Below, piece after piece: positions 21,820-29,631 of a stretch of 64,000 nt of DNA. Under the pieces are notes generated by a model, which worked only from the letters and a program-made list of their open reading frames with translations, ran no database searches and was not told the DNA's origin. This DNA comes from Arsenicibacter rosenii (GTDB taxonomy: Bacteria; Bacteroidota; Bacteroidia; Cytophagales; Spirosomataceae), in the NCBI RefSeq assembly GCF_001870735.1, contig NZ_MORL01000002.1, positions 505,076 through 569,075 on the forward strand, in the 5' to 3' direction. Within the stretch, counting starts at the first letter, position 1. Each line of letters opens with the position of its first letter. A program made the position numbers and the translations under genes.

Positions 21820-22542
21820 TTATTGTTTAGAAGGCCCGGCCTGATGGTATCGGGCCAGACAATCGTCGAGGGAGCGACCCTGCTGATGAATGCAGTCGCA
21901 GAAGGCCTGACAGGCCTGCGGGTTGTCACTACCGGCACATTGAGTGAGACAATCCCGGGTGTGGTTGCGCGGTTTCAAATCAAAGCCGGTCAGGAGTAAG
22001 CACGCAATTAACAGCACTGTAGCGGCAACACCGGCAAAAAAGCGAACCGGAAACGTGCGGAAGGTGGCTGGAAGCATGGGCCGTGCAGGCTGCTCCGGCA
22101 ACCGGTTGAAAGGGAAAATATACTTCAGCTTGTCATAATCCCAGCATAACAGATACAAATTCGCCAGTACCATCAACGGAGACGTCAGCAGGGACCCGTC
22201 GAACCGGACTGCTACCGATAAAACAAAGATGTTGAGGATAATGGGGAAATAAATGAGTGCGCCAAGTGTCGCCATCCGTGGGATCAGCAGGAAAAAAGCA
22301 GCCGTCATCTGCAATACCCCGATAAACGGATAATAGAATCCTGTTTTGTGTAATGCTTCCAGATAATGCCCCATCGGGTGGTTAACCGAGAGCGACGTAA
22401 ATCGCTCGCCCATGATTTTGGTAAACCCCGATGGCAAAAAACCAGCCGCCAGTGCGATGCGGTTAAAAACCGTAAAGTACCAGAACCACCGGTTTTGCTT
22501 CACAGATGCATGCAGTTGGTCGAGGGCTGTCGAGATAGGCAT
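21820..22542 (-). CDS. DoxX-like membrane protein with cysteine-rich tail
   Basis: A 240-residue protein. The first 150 residues form a DoxX-type four-helix membrane domain (FTVFNRIALAAGFLPSGFTK, FYYPFIGVLQMTAAFFLLIP, LGALIYFPIILNIFVLSVAV, PLMVLANLYLLCWDY). A further helix (FFAGVAATVLLIACLLLTGF) precedes a C-terminal tail with six cysteines in about 35 residues, in the pattern C-x3-C-x8-C-x3-C-x-C-x11-C. The tail is unlike ordinary DoxX proteins. Function unknown. The gene has an AACTTTG-type palindrome 37 bp upstream. Confidence 0.8.
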   Translation of the reverse strand: MPISTALDQLHASVKQNRWFWYFTVFNRIALAAGFLPSGFTKIMGERFTSLSVNHPMGHYLEALHKTGFYYPFIGVLQMTAAFFLLIPRMATLGALIYFPIILNIFVLSVAVRFDGSLLTSPLMVLANLYLLCWDYDKLKYIFPFNRLPEQPARPMLPATFRTFPVRFFAGVAATVLLIACLLLTGFDLKPRNHTRDCLTQCAGSDNPQACQAFCDCIHQQGRSLDDCLARYHQAGPSKQ

Positions 22543-22578
22543 AAGAGACCGATAGTCTTTTATTGGATACTTTTAAAG

Positions 22579-22597
22579 TACTTTGTAATGCAAAGTT
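22579..22597. promoter_or_regulatory. Palindromic operator TACTTTG-N5-CAAAGTT, copy 2
   Basis: Six-base perfect arms (ACTTTG/CAAAGT) with the same 5-bp spacer as copy 1, 37 bp upstream of the DoxX-like gene. On the minus strand it is followed by ACTTT, matching the third half-site seen in copy 1. Confidence 0.6.
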
Positions 22598-22629
22598 AAC
22601 AGGCAAACATAAAAAGACAAGCATTCTGC

Positions 22630-22666
22630 AAAAAAAATGTCCGGTTGGCTGTTGCGGCCAACCGGA
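22630..22666 (-). terminator. Terminator of Old Yellow Enzyme gene
   Basis: TCCGGTTGGC (22640-22649) pairs with GCCAACCGGA (22657-22666). In the minus direction the stem is followed within two bases by a run of T. This separates the gene from the DoxX-like gene. Confidence 0.85.
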
Positions 22667-22676
22667 TAGCAAATGC

Positions 22677-23768
22677 TTAAGCCTCAACTTCTTCGAGGCT
22701 TGGATAATCGATATAGCCTTTACTGCCCGGAGTATAGAATGTACCAAAATCAGGCTGGTTCAGCGCCGCGCCGGTTTTCAGCCGGTCAACAAGGTCAGGG
22801 TTTGCGATGAATGGGCGGCCGAAGGCAATGAGGTCTGCTTTTCCTGCCTGAAGGGTAGCTTCTGCGCGGGCCAGATCATAGCCGCCGCTCAGAATCAGTG
22901 TGCCTGTATACGCCGCGCGGATGGTGTCAACAATAGACTGATCAACGGCCGGTGCGCCCATAGAAGCATGATCGACCAGGTGAATGTAAGTAACAAACGG
23001 GTTAAGCTGCTCAGCCAGATAGGCGTAAATAACATCGAAATCGGCAGAATACGGCATGTCGTTGAAGACACCGTATGGCGATAGCCGGATACCGACTTTG
23101 TCCCGGCCGATTTTTTCGGCGGTCGCCTGTGCGATTTCGAGGGCAAAGCGGGCGAAGTTTTCGGTGCTGCCGCCGTATTGGTCTGTGCGGGTGTTGGATG
23201 TGGGCCGGATGAACTGCTCCACCAGGTACCCATTGGCAGCGTGAATTTCAACCCCGTCGAAACCGGCCTCGACGGCATTTTGGGCGGCTTGCACAAACTC
23301 CGCCACAGTGGCCTGTACCTGTTCGGTCGTCATGGCTTCGGGCGTTGGCTGCGGCTGCATGCCTTCGGTGTCTGTGTAAATATCACCGGCGGCGGCAATC
23401 GCTGACGGAGCGACCACTTTGCCGCCAGCGTGCATATTGGCCGGATGGCCGATACGGCCTGTGTGCATGAGCTGGGCGAAGATTTTTCCGCCTTTCGCAT
23501 GTACGGCATCCGTAACGTTTTTCCAGCCTGCAACCTGCTCCGGCGTGTATAAACCCGGCACCCGGGCATAACCGTTGCCGTTCGGCGACGGTGCCACTCC
23601 TTCCGTTATCAGCAGGCCGGCCGATGCACGCTGCGCGTAGTAGGTTGCCATGATGTCGGTGACGTCATGACCGGCAGTCGCCCGGTTACGGGTCATCGGG
23701 GCCATCACAAGGTGGTTACTCAGGCTAATGTTTCCAAGCCGGGCTGGGGAAAAGATCGTTTGTGACAT
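22677..23768 (-). CDS. Old Yellow Enzyme family alkene reductase (NADH:flavin oxidoreductase)
   Basis: A 363-residue FMN-dependent reductase of activated double bonds (NemA type). SNHLVMAPMTRNRAT is the flavin-binding start. The substrate-binding pair His-x-x-Asn is in VEIHAANGYLVEQFI, and RTDQYGGSTENFARF and LILSGGYD are typical. Length is normal and no signal peptide is present. An ArsR-family regulator lies 94 bp upstream on the same strand; such pairs respond to electrophiles or oxidants in other bacteria, which is the likely setting here. Confidence 0.94.
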   Translation of the reverse strand: MSQTIFSPARLGNISLSNHLVMAPMTRNRATAGHDVTDIMATYYAQRASAGLLITEGVAPSPNGNGYARVPGLYTPEQVAGWKNVTDAVHAKGGKIFAQLMHTGRIGHPANMHAGGKVVAPSAIAAAGDIYTDTEGMQPQPTPEAMTTEQVQATVAEFVQAAQNAVEAGFDGVEIHAANGYLVEQFIRPTSNTRTDQYGGSTENFARFALEIAQATAEKIGRDKVGIRLSPYGVFNDMPYSADFDVIYAYLAEQLNPFVTYIHLVDHASMGAPAVDQSIVDTIRAAYTGTLILSGGYDLARAEATLQAGKADLIAFGRPFIANPDLVDRLKTGAALNQPDFGTFYTPGSKGYIDYPSLEEVEA

Positions 23769-23824
23769 GGTTGTCGGTCGTTTAATTGAGTTATCGGGGA
23801 AATATCCGGAGGGGTAACACTTCT

Positions 23825-23848
23825 AAACATTTAAAAGTTTGAATGTTT
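23825..23848. promoter_or_regulatory. Candidate ArsR-family operator before Old Yellow Enzyme gene
   Basis: AAACATT (23825-23831) and AATGTTT (23842-23848) form an inverted repeat with a 10-bp AT-rich centre. It is 57 bp upstream of the 23768 start and just beyond the regulator's stop. The size and AT-richness fit ArsR/SmtB operators. Confidence 0.4.
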
Positions 23849-23862
23849 TTCGTGAAAAAAAA

Positions 23863-24132
23863 TCAGAGTAAGCCGTTCAGGAAAGTAGTCAGTTCATGGA
23901 GGGCTTCTTTATTGAGGCGGAGGTGGAGGTTACGGCCTTCTTTTCTGGCTTCTACAAGGCCACTGTCGGTAAGGAGTTTAACGTGGTGTGAAACGCACGG
24001 TTGCGACAGGCCGGTGAGCTCCTGTACATCGGTGTTGGTCATACACCCTTTTTGGGCCAATGCCTGCAGGATACCGAGCCGGTATTTATCCGAAATGGCA
24101 TTGGTTGCTTTTTCGACGGCCCGATTGTCCAT
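23863..24132 (-). CDS. ArsR-family transcriptional regulator
   Basis: An 89-residue winged-helix regulator. The recognition region is MTNTDVQELTGLSQPCVSHH with VKLLTDSGLVEARKEGRNLHLRLN forming the wing. The CxC metal motif of ArsR itself is absent; single cysteines at GCMTN and PCVSHH could be redox or thiol sensors. It lies upstream of the Old Yellow Enzyme gene and probably controls it through the palindrome at 23825. Confidence 0.9.
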   Translation of the reverse strand: MDNRAVEKATNAISDKYRLGILQALAQKGCMTNTDVQELTGLSQPCVSHHVKLLTDSGLVEARKEGRNLHLRLNKEALHELTTFLNGLL

Positions 24133-24205
24133 GCGTTGTGAATCGAAGGTTGTTCTGCAAAAATAACAGATCTGCTGCGAATATGCGGAAGGCCACAGGC
24201 ACTGA

Positions 24206-24763
24206 TCACGAAATAATTAAAAGCAGCAACAGGGGCACCAGGTGCTCCCTGAGAAATTTTACGGCTTTGTAAATCAGGTTTACCACCGCCTGATAGGTCA
24301 GGGACATAATTTCGGCAATTTCGTCATACGTCAGCTGGCTGTAGAAGCGCAGGTAGATGGCTTCCTGCTGGCGGCGGGTGAGCTGACTCATAAAATGTTG
24401 CAGCCGTTCCTGCTGATCCGAAAGCGTTTGTTGCTCAATTAACCGGCTTTCGTGGCTGAACTCAAATCCGTGTTCAGACTCATCACCGAGATCGTCGAAC
24501 TTCGCACTTTTTCTGATTTCCCGGGTCAGCTTGTATTTCAGTGCCTTAAATAAGTACCCTTTCACTGAACTTACCTCTGCCGGGGCCGACTTATTGGTCC
24601 AAAGCTCAAAAAACAGATCCTGAATACAGTCGTCCAGCAGTTGTCCGTTGGGTATGGTTTTCAGCCCGTAATGGTAGAGCGACCGGTAATATCTGGTAAA
24701 TAAGGCTTCAAATGCCCGCCGGTCGGCATTCCGGAAATCGTTCCATAGCTGACTATCTTCCAT
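24206..24763 (-). CDS. ECF RNA polymerase sigma factor
   Basis: A 185-residue sigma-70-family ECF factor. Region 2 covers about 10-80 (FEALFTRYYRSLYHYGLK, LDDCIQDLFFELWTN, VKGYLFKALKYKL). Region 4 covers about 125-175 (LTRRQQEAIYLRFYSQLTYD, EIAEIMSLTYQAVVNLIYKA). The hydrophobic tail LVPLLLLLIIS is common in Bacteroidota members. It is divergent from a FecR-type anti-sigma gene at 24915, next to SusCD, so it should activate the glycan-utilisation operon when released. Confidence 0.94.
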   Translation of the reverse strand: MEDSQLWNDFRNADRRAFEALFTRYYRSLYHYGLKTIPNGQLLDDCIQDLFFELWTNKSAPAEVSSVKGYLFKALKYKLTREIRKSAKFDDLGDESEHGFEFSHESRLIEQQTLSDQQERLQHFMSQLTRRQQEAIYLRFYSQLTYDEIAEIMSLTYQAVVNLIYKAVKFLREHLVPLLLLLIIS

Positions 24764-24914
24764 GGGTATGAAGAGGGGGATTTATGCATATACCGGTACA
24801 GGATGCGAACAGGCTACTGGCGGCAGGAAAAAATTTAATAATAAAAAAAAAAGAAAAAAAATGATTATCCCGTGAGTGTTTTGGGTACTGGTTCCTGTAA
24901 GGATACTCAATTTT

Positions 24915-25919
24915 ATGAAACCTGAACAGTTAATCACCGACGACACGTTTCTGGCCTGGTATTTTCAGACCGATGATGCCTGCGTCAGCAAGTGGGACAA
25001 GCTGATCCGTGACGATCTTGATCTGAAGGCGGCCGCAGACGAAGCGGTCGTACTCCTGAATCTGATTCATCAGCAAGAATACGGGCAGGTTAGTGACCGG
25101 CAGATTGATCAGTCGATGCAGCGCCTCAGGCACCGGATCGGTGAATGGGAGAAGGCGCAGCAGCCCCGGCCCGTATTCCGGATGTCGTACAGGAGGGCGT
25201 GGCAGCTGGCTGCCTGTCTAATCCTGATAGGGTTCGGGGTGTTCCGGGCCGGGCAATACAACCAGCCACACCACAGCTATGTAGCGGATGACAAACGGAC
25301 AGACATTATACTAGCCGATGGTACAACAGTGACCCTCAATAAAGGGGCTGGTATAAAGGTAGCCGGTATGGAAGCCGGCGAAACTGCTGACCGCGAGGTG
25401 TGGCTGGAGGGAGAGGCCTTTTTTGATGTAAAGCATCTGACGGGCCACCGAAAATTCATTGTTCATTCGGGGGAGGTGGATGTCGTGGTCCTCGGCACGC
25501 GGTTTAATGTAAAGAACGGTCCGCAGCAAACCGCCGTAGCGCTCGAGTCGGGAAGGGTTGAGCTATCGGTGGCCGGTGATAAGGCCGGCAAACTGATTAT
25601 GCAGCCCGGAGAGCTGATCGAATATTCCCGGCAGTCGGGCCGGCTGGCCAGGTCAGCCATAAATGTGAAAAACTATGCCGCCTGGCAACAGGGTAGCATT
25701 GTCTTTGAGAATGCAGATGCCGCCGTCTTGCAGCAAGTGCTCCGCGAGCGGTTTAACCTCAACGTAGACATCGGCGAAGGCGCGGGGTTGGGTGAGTTTA
25801 ACGGCGTATTTCCGGCCGACGATCCGGCCTTGCTCATTAATGCCCTCGAAAAGACGTATCCCGGTCAGGTGGTACGGACGGAGGGCGGGCTGAAGTTCGT
25901 GAAAGCCGGTCAGCCGTAA
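24915..25919 (+). CDS. FecR-type anti-sigma factor
   Basis: A 334-residue inner-membrane protein. Cytoplasmic part about 1-95, one membrane helix (WQLAACLILIGFGVF), then a periplasmic FecR domain with TDIILADGTTVTLNKGAGIK and REVWLEGEAFFDVKH, and a C-terminal STN-like DUF4974 region (VLRERFNLNVDIGEG...FNGVFPADDPALLINALEK). The ATG at 24915 is chosen over an upstream in-frame ATG because MKPEQLITDDTFLAWYF starts the folded part. It should hold the 24206 sigma factor until signalled by the SusC below. Confidence 0.93.
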   Translation: MKPEQLITDDTFLAWYFQTDDACVSKWDKLIRDDLDLKAAADEAVVLLNLIHQQEYGQVSDRQIDQSMQRLRHRIGEWEKAQQPRPVFRMSYRRAWQLAACLILIGFGVFRAGQYNQPHHSYVADDKRTDIILADGTTVTLNKGAGIKVAGMEAGETADREVWLEGEAFFDVKHLTGHRKFIVHSGEVDVVVLGTRFNVKNGPQQTAVALESGRVELSVAGDKAGKLIMQPGELIEYSRQSGRLARSAINVKNYAAWQQGSIVFENADAAVLQQVLRERFNLNVDIGEGAGLGEFNGVFPADDPALLINALEKTYPGQVVRTEGGLKFVKAGQP

Positions 25920-25956
25920 GCAGACGAGTATACTAAATCCTTTCCTTTACCTGTAT

Positions 25957-28900
25957 ATGAAAAACCTTTCCATCCGAGTACTGGCATGCCGGTTCTGTTA
26001 CCTGCTGCTATGTTGTCTGGCGCATCCGTCGCCGGGCCAGTTATTGGCGTCCCGGCAATCCGGCAGTACGCCGGAGCGCTATCAGACAGAAGCAAAGTCA
26101 TTGAAAGTAAGGCTGCTGGAATTGCAGACGCGGTATAAGGTCTCGTTTTCGTACGACCGCCGGACGATTGACAACAAAGTTATTGAGTACGGCACGCAGA
26201 CTTTTTCTACGCTTGAGCAGGAACTGGCTTTTATTGCGTCGTCGCTGCATCTGCGTTATGAAAAACTGTCGGGTAACCTGTATGTTCTGACGCCGGTGAA
26301 GAAAACGACGGGGCTGATGCCCGATCCGTTGCAGCCGTCGGCTATGCTGGCTGAGACCCTGACAGACCCGCCTGCGGGGGCTACTACGGCCGGTAAACGT
26401 ATAGTAGATAACGTTATTACGGGTAAGGTTACGGCCAAAGCCGGCGGGACGCCGTTGCCGGGGGTAAATATCATCCTGAAAGGTACCCAAACGGGTACGG
26501 TAACAGGAACAGACGGTTCATTCCGGATGGAGGTGCCGTCGGCGAATGCCGTCCTGGTGTTCTCCTTTATCGGGTATCAGACAACGGAAGTGCCGATAGG
26601 CGGACAAACCTCTGTTCTGGTAGCGATGGAAGAAAGCGTGGCCATGCTGAATGAAGCTGTGGTGACCGCTCTTGGTATCAAGCGGGAAAAACGTTCACTG
26701 GGCTATTCGGTCGGCAACGTCGAGGGGGCGGCGCTTACCCAGACACCGCAGAATAATGTGCTTAATACACTGTCGGGAAAAGTGGCCGGGGTGCAGATTT
26801 CGCAGATGGGTGGCGGGGTTGGCTCGTCGGTCAGCATGATTATCCGGGGCGCCAATTCCCTGAACAGCGACAACCAGCCGCTGTTTGTCATTGACGGTGT
26901 ACCGGTAGCTAATAAGCTGACGAATTCATTTTCGGGAGCCGATATGGGTAACCCTATCTCAGACATTAATCCCAACGATATTGCTACTATTTCGGTGCTG
27001 AAAGGCCCGAGCGCCGCAGCCCTTTACGGCTCACGGGCCGGCAGCGGTGTGGTCCTGATTACAACCAAGTCGGGAGCAGGGGCGAAAAAAGGCCTGGGCG
27101 TATCATTCAATACCGCGCTGGTGATGGACAAGCCGATCCAGTATGTACAGGTTCAGAACAAATTCGGGTCGGGTAAAACCGGTGCCCATGTATTGGAAGA
27201 GGCAGAAAACGAAAGCTGGGGAGCGCAGCTGGATGCCGGCGAAATGTGGGTGCAATGGAACAGCAACGGCCAGAAAGTTCCCCTGGTGTCGTACCCGAAC
27301 CGCTTTAAGGATTTCTTCCGGACGGGTTTTACCAATACCAACAACGTGTCGGTCAACGGGAATTACGAAAAGGGTAATTTCCGTCTGTCGGCGGGAAACA
27401 TGAAAAACACCGGCATTATCCCGAACACGGATTTGTCCCGGTTTACGATTACGCTGAACTCGGCCTATAACATTACCGATCACTTCCGTACGTCGGTCAG
27501 CCTGAACGTTACGCAGTCGGGTTCGGATAACCGGCCGATGATTGATGCCAGCCGGAATGATCCTGTCCGGAGTATTTACGAAATCGGCTCGCAGGTCAAC
27601 ATCAATGATTTGCGGGATTACTGGCTGCCGGGGCAGGAGGGAATTGCCCAGCGGAAATACAAAGACAAGCAGAACAATCCGTTTTTTCTGGTACACGAGA
27701 ACACAACAGGCTTCAGCCGTGACCGGACAGTAGCGAAGATTCAGCTCGATTACGATCTCAGTAAAGACCTGATGCTGACCGGTAAATATGCCCGTGATTC
27801 CTACAATGAAATCTTTGAGGCCAAAAAGGCCTACAGCAATTTTGAGGCACTGAAAGGAGGTTACACGATTTCTAACGACTACCGGAAAGAAGAGAACCTG
27901 GATCTGATGCTGACGTATAAAAAGAACTTTACCGATAACTGGAGCCTGAATGCCATGGCCGGTGGTAACCGGCTGAGCCAGTATTACCGCGCGTTTTACA
28001 ATGCCACCACCGAACTGGTCGTGCCCGGGTTGTATACCATTGCCAACGGAGCCCCCGGCACGTTTAACCCGGTCAGTTCCCTGGCGCAGAAACTGCTTTA
28101 CGGCGTTTACGGGTCGGCCTCGCTGGGCTACCGCGACATGGTGTATCTGGACCTGACGGCCCGGAATGACTGGACCAGTACGCTGAAAAAAGGCAATAAC
28201 TCGTACTTCTATCCCTCGGCTTCGCTGAGTGTACTGGCGTCGGAGCTGGTGCGGATGCCGCACTGGATTACGTTTGCCAAAGTCAGGGCGGGCTTTGCCC
28301 AGGTCGGCAATGATGTAGAGCCTTATAGCCGTTCGCAAACCTACAGTACGGCCCTCGACTGGGGGAGCGCCAAGCGGATGTATATGGGAGGCGTGCTCCG
28401 GAATCCGGACCTGAAACCGGAAATTTCGACCTCGCACGAGATCGGGATCGACATGAAGTTCTTTAAAAACCGGATCGGGCTGGAGGCCACTTACTACAAG
28501 CGCGGCAACAAAAACCAGGTGCTGTCGATCACCACGCCGATTGAGTCAGGGGCCAGTAATAAGCAGATCAATGCCGGTCTGGTTGAAAGTGAAGGGTTTG
28601 AGCTTGGTATCGTGACCACTCCGGTCAAAACGGAACATTTTTCGTGGGATATGAACTTTACCCTGACCCGTAACCGGACCTACATCCGTAAACTGGCCGA
28701 CGGAATCCGGTATTTCTCCTTTACCTCGTACAGCGGCGCCGAGATCCGGACGTATGAAGGCGGGCAGATCGGTGATATTTTCATGGCCCCGATGCTGAAA
28801 GTAAAAGATCAGTCGTCGCCGTATTACGGTTATCCGATTGTGACCAGCGGCGGCCTTTATCAGACCGACAACGACCCGAATAACCTGGTGAAAATCGGTA

Positions 28901-29619
28901 ACTTCAACCACACCTTTATCATGGGTATCCAGCCCACGATCCGGTATAAGCAGTTCAGTCTGTTTGCAAACATCGACTGGCGTCAGGGCGGGCAGTTTTA
29001 TTCCAACACCATGATGTTTCTGGGCAACAACGGGATGCTGGACGAAACGCTGTCGGGTGTACCCTATGATCCGTCGCGGAGCCTAGCCGAGCAGATCAAG
29101 GCCGATCCGGAGCGGTATCTGGGGCAGTGGATCGGGGGCCGCAATGCCGCGTATGGCGGGCTCCCATGGCCTGAGGGAAGCGCCGAAGCATCGAAACGCG
29201 TACAGGATGCGAGCCTGAATCCGGGCGTGCTGGCTACGAAGGATGCAGCCGGTAATACCGTCTATGTGGAAAATCTGGGCGGTGCCGGCAGTAAATGGAT
29301 TGATCCGTTCAGTGCCTATCGCTATGCTAACCGGCCTTTCCCCGACCGTAACCTCTATAGCGCAACGTATGTCAAACTGCGGGAAATCGCCATTACCTAT
29401 ATCCTGCCCAAAAGCATTACCAGCCGCCTGAAGGTGCAGAACGCCTCGTTCTCCATCGTCGGCAATAACCTGTATACCTGGACACAGCACGGCATTAAGG
29501 GGCTTGACCCCGAACGGGCATTCCGGCCAACCGGAACCAGCTGGTCGCAAGGCGTTGAATATTATAACGTTATGCCGATGACGGGTTCGCTGGGTTTCAA
29601 ACTCAATGTAGATATTTAA
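25957..29619 (+). CDS. SusC/RagA family TonB-linked outer-membrane protein with STN domain
   Basis: A 1,220-residue outer-membrane transporter. Signal peptide about 1-32; an STN signalling domain at about 45-115 (LKVRLLELQTRYKVSFSYDR); a CarboxypepD_reg-like domain at about 150-235 (VITGKVTAKAGGTPLPGVNI); a plug (VSMIIRGANSLNSDNQPLFV) and the SusC barrel ending GSLGFKLNVDI. The STN domain is what SusC needs to contact a FecR anti-sigma factor, and that gene lies 37 bp upstream. It works with the SusD lipoprotein downstream in glycan uptake. Confidence 0.95.
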   Translation: MKNLSIRVLACRFCYLLLCCLAHPSPGQLLASRQSGSTPERYQTEAKSLKVRLLELQTRYKVSFSYDRRTIDNKVIEYGTQTFSTLEQELAFIASSLHLRYEKLSGNLYVLTPVKKTTGLMPDPLQPSAMLAETLTDPPAGATTAGKRIVDNVITGKVTAKAGGTPLPGVNIILKGTQTGTVTGTDGSFRMEVPSANAVLVFSFIGYQTTEVPIGGQTSVLVAMEESVAMLNEAVVTALGIKREKRSLGYSVGNVEGAALTQTPQNNVLNTLSGKVAGVQISQMGGGVGSSVSMIIRGANSLNSDNQPLFVIDGVPVANKLTNSFSGADMGNPISDINPNDIATISVLKGPSAAALYGSRAGSGVVLITTKSGAGAKKGLGVSFNTALVMDKPIQYVQVQNKFGSGKTGAHVLEEAENESWGAQLDAGEMWVQWNSNGQKVPLVSYPNRFKDFFRTGFTNTNNVSVNGNYEKGNFRLSAGNMKNTGIIPNTDLSRFTITLNSAYNITDHFRTSVSLNVTQSGSDNRPMIDASRNDPVRSIYEIGSQVNINDLRDYWLPGQEGIAQRKYKDKQNNPFFLVHENTTGFSRDRTVAKIQLDYDLSKDLMLTGKYARDSYNEIFEAKKAYSNFEALKGGYTISNDYRKEENLDLMLTYKKNFTDNWSLNAMAGGNRLSQYYRAFYNATTELVVPGLYTIANGAPGTFNPVSSLAQKLLYGVYGSASLGYRDMVYLDLTARNDWTSTLKKGNNSYFYPSASLSVLASELVRMPHWITFAKVRAGFAQVGNDVEPYSRSQTYSTALDWGSAKRMYMGGVLRNPDLKPEISTSHEIGIDMKFFKNRIGLEATYYKRGNKNQVLSITTPIESGASNKQINAGLVESEGFELGIVTTPVKTEHFSWDMNFTLTRNRTYIRKLADGIRYFSFTSYSGAEIRTYEGGQIGDIFMAPMLKVKDQSSPYYGYPIVTSGGLYQTDNDPNNLVKIGNFNHTFIMGIQPTIRYKQFSLFANIDWRQGGQFYSNTMMFLGNNGMLDETLSGVPYDPSRSLAEQIKADPERYLGQWIGGRNAAYGGLPWPEGSAEASKRVQDASLNPGVLATKDAAGNTVYVENLGGAGSKWIDPFSAYRYANRPFPDRNLYSATYVKLREIAITYILPKSITSRLKVQNASFSIVGNNLYTWTQHGIKGLDPERAFRPTGTSWSQGVEYYNVMPMTGSLGFKLNVDI

Positions 29620-29631
29620 CCACTGACACTC

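Noticed and set aside
27103-28437. 444-codon minus-strand frame inside susC
   Set aside because: Antisense shadow; the composition is unlike a protein and the plus-strand frame is an intact SusC.
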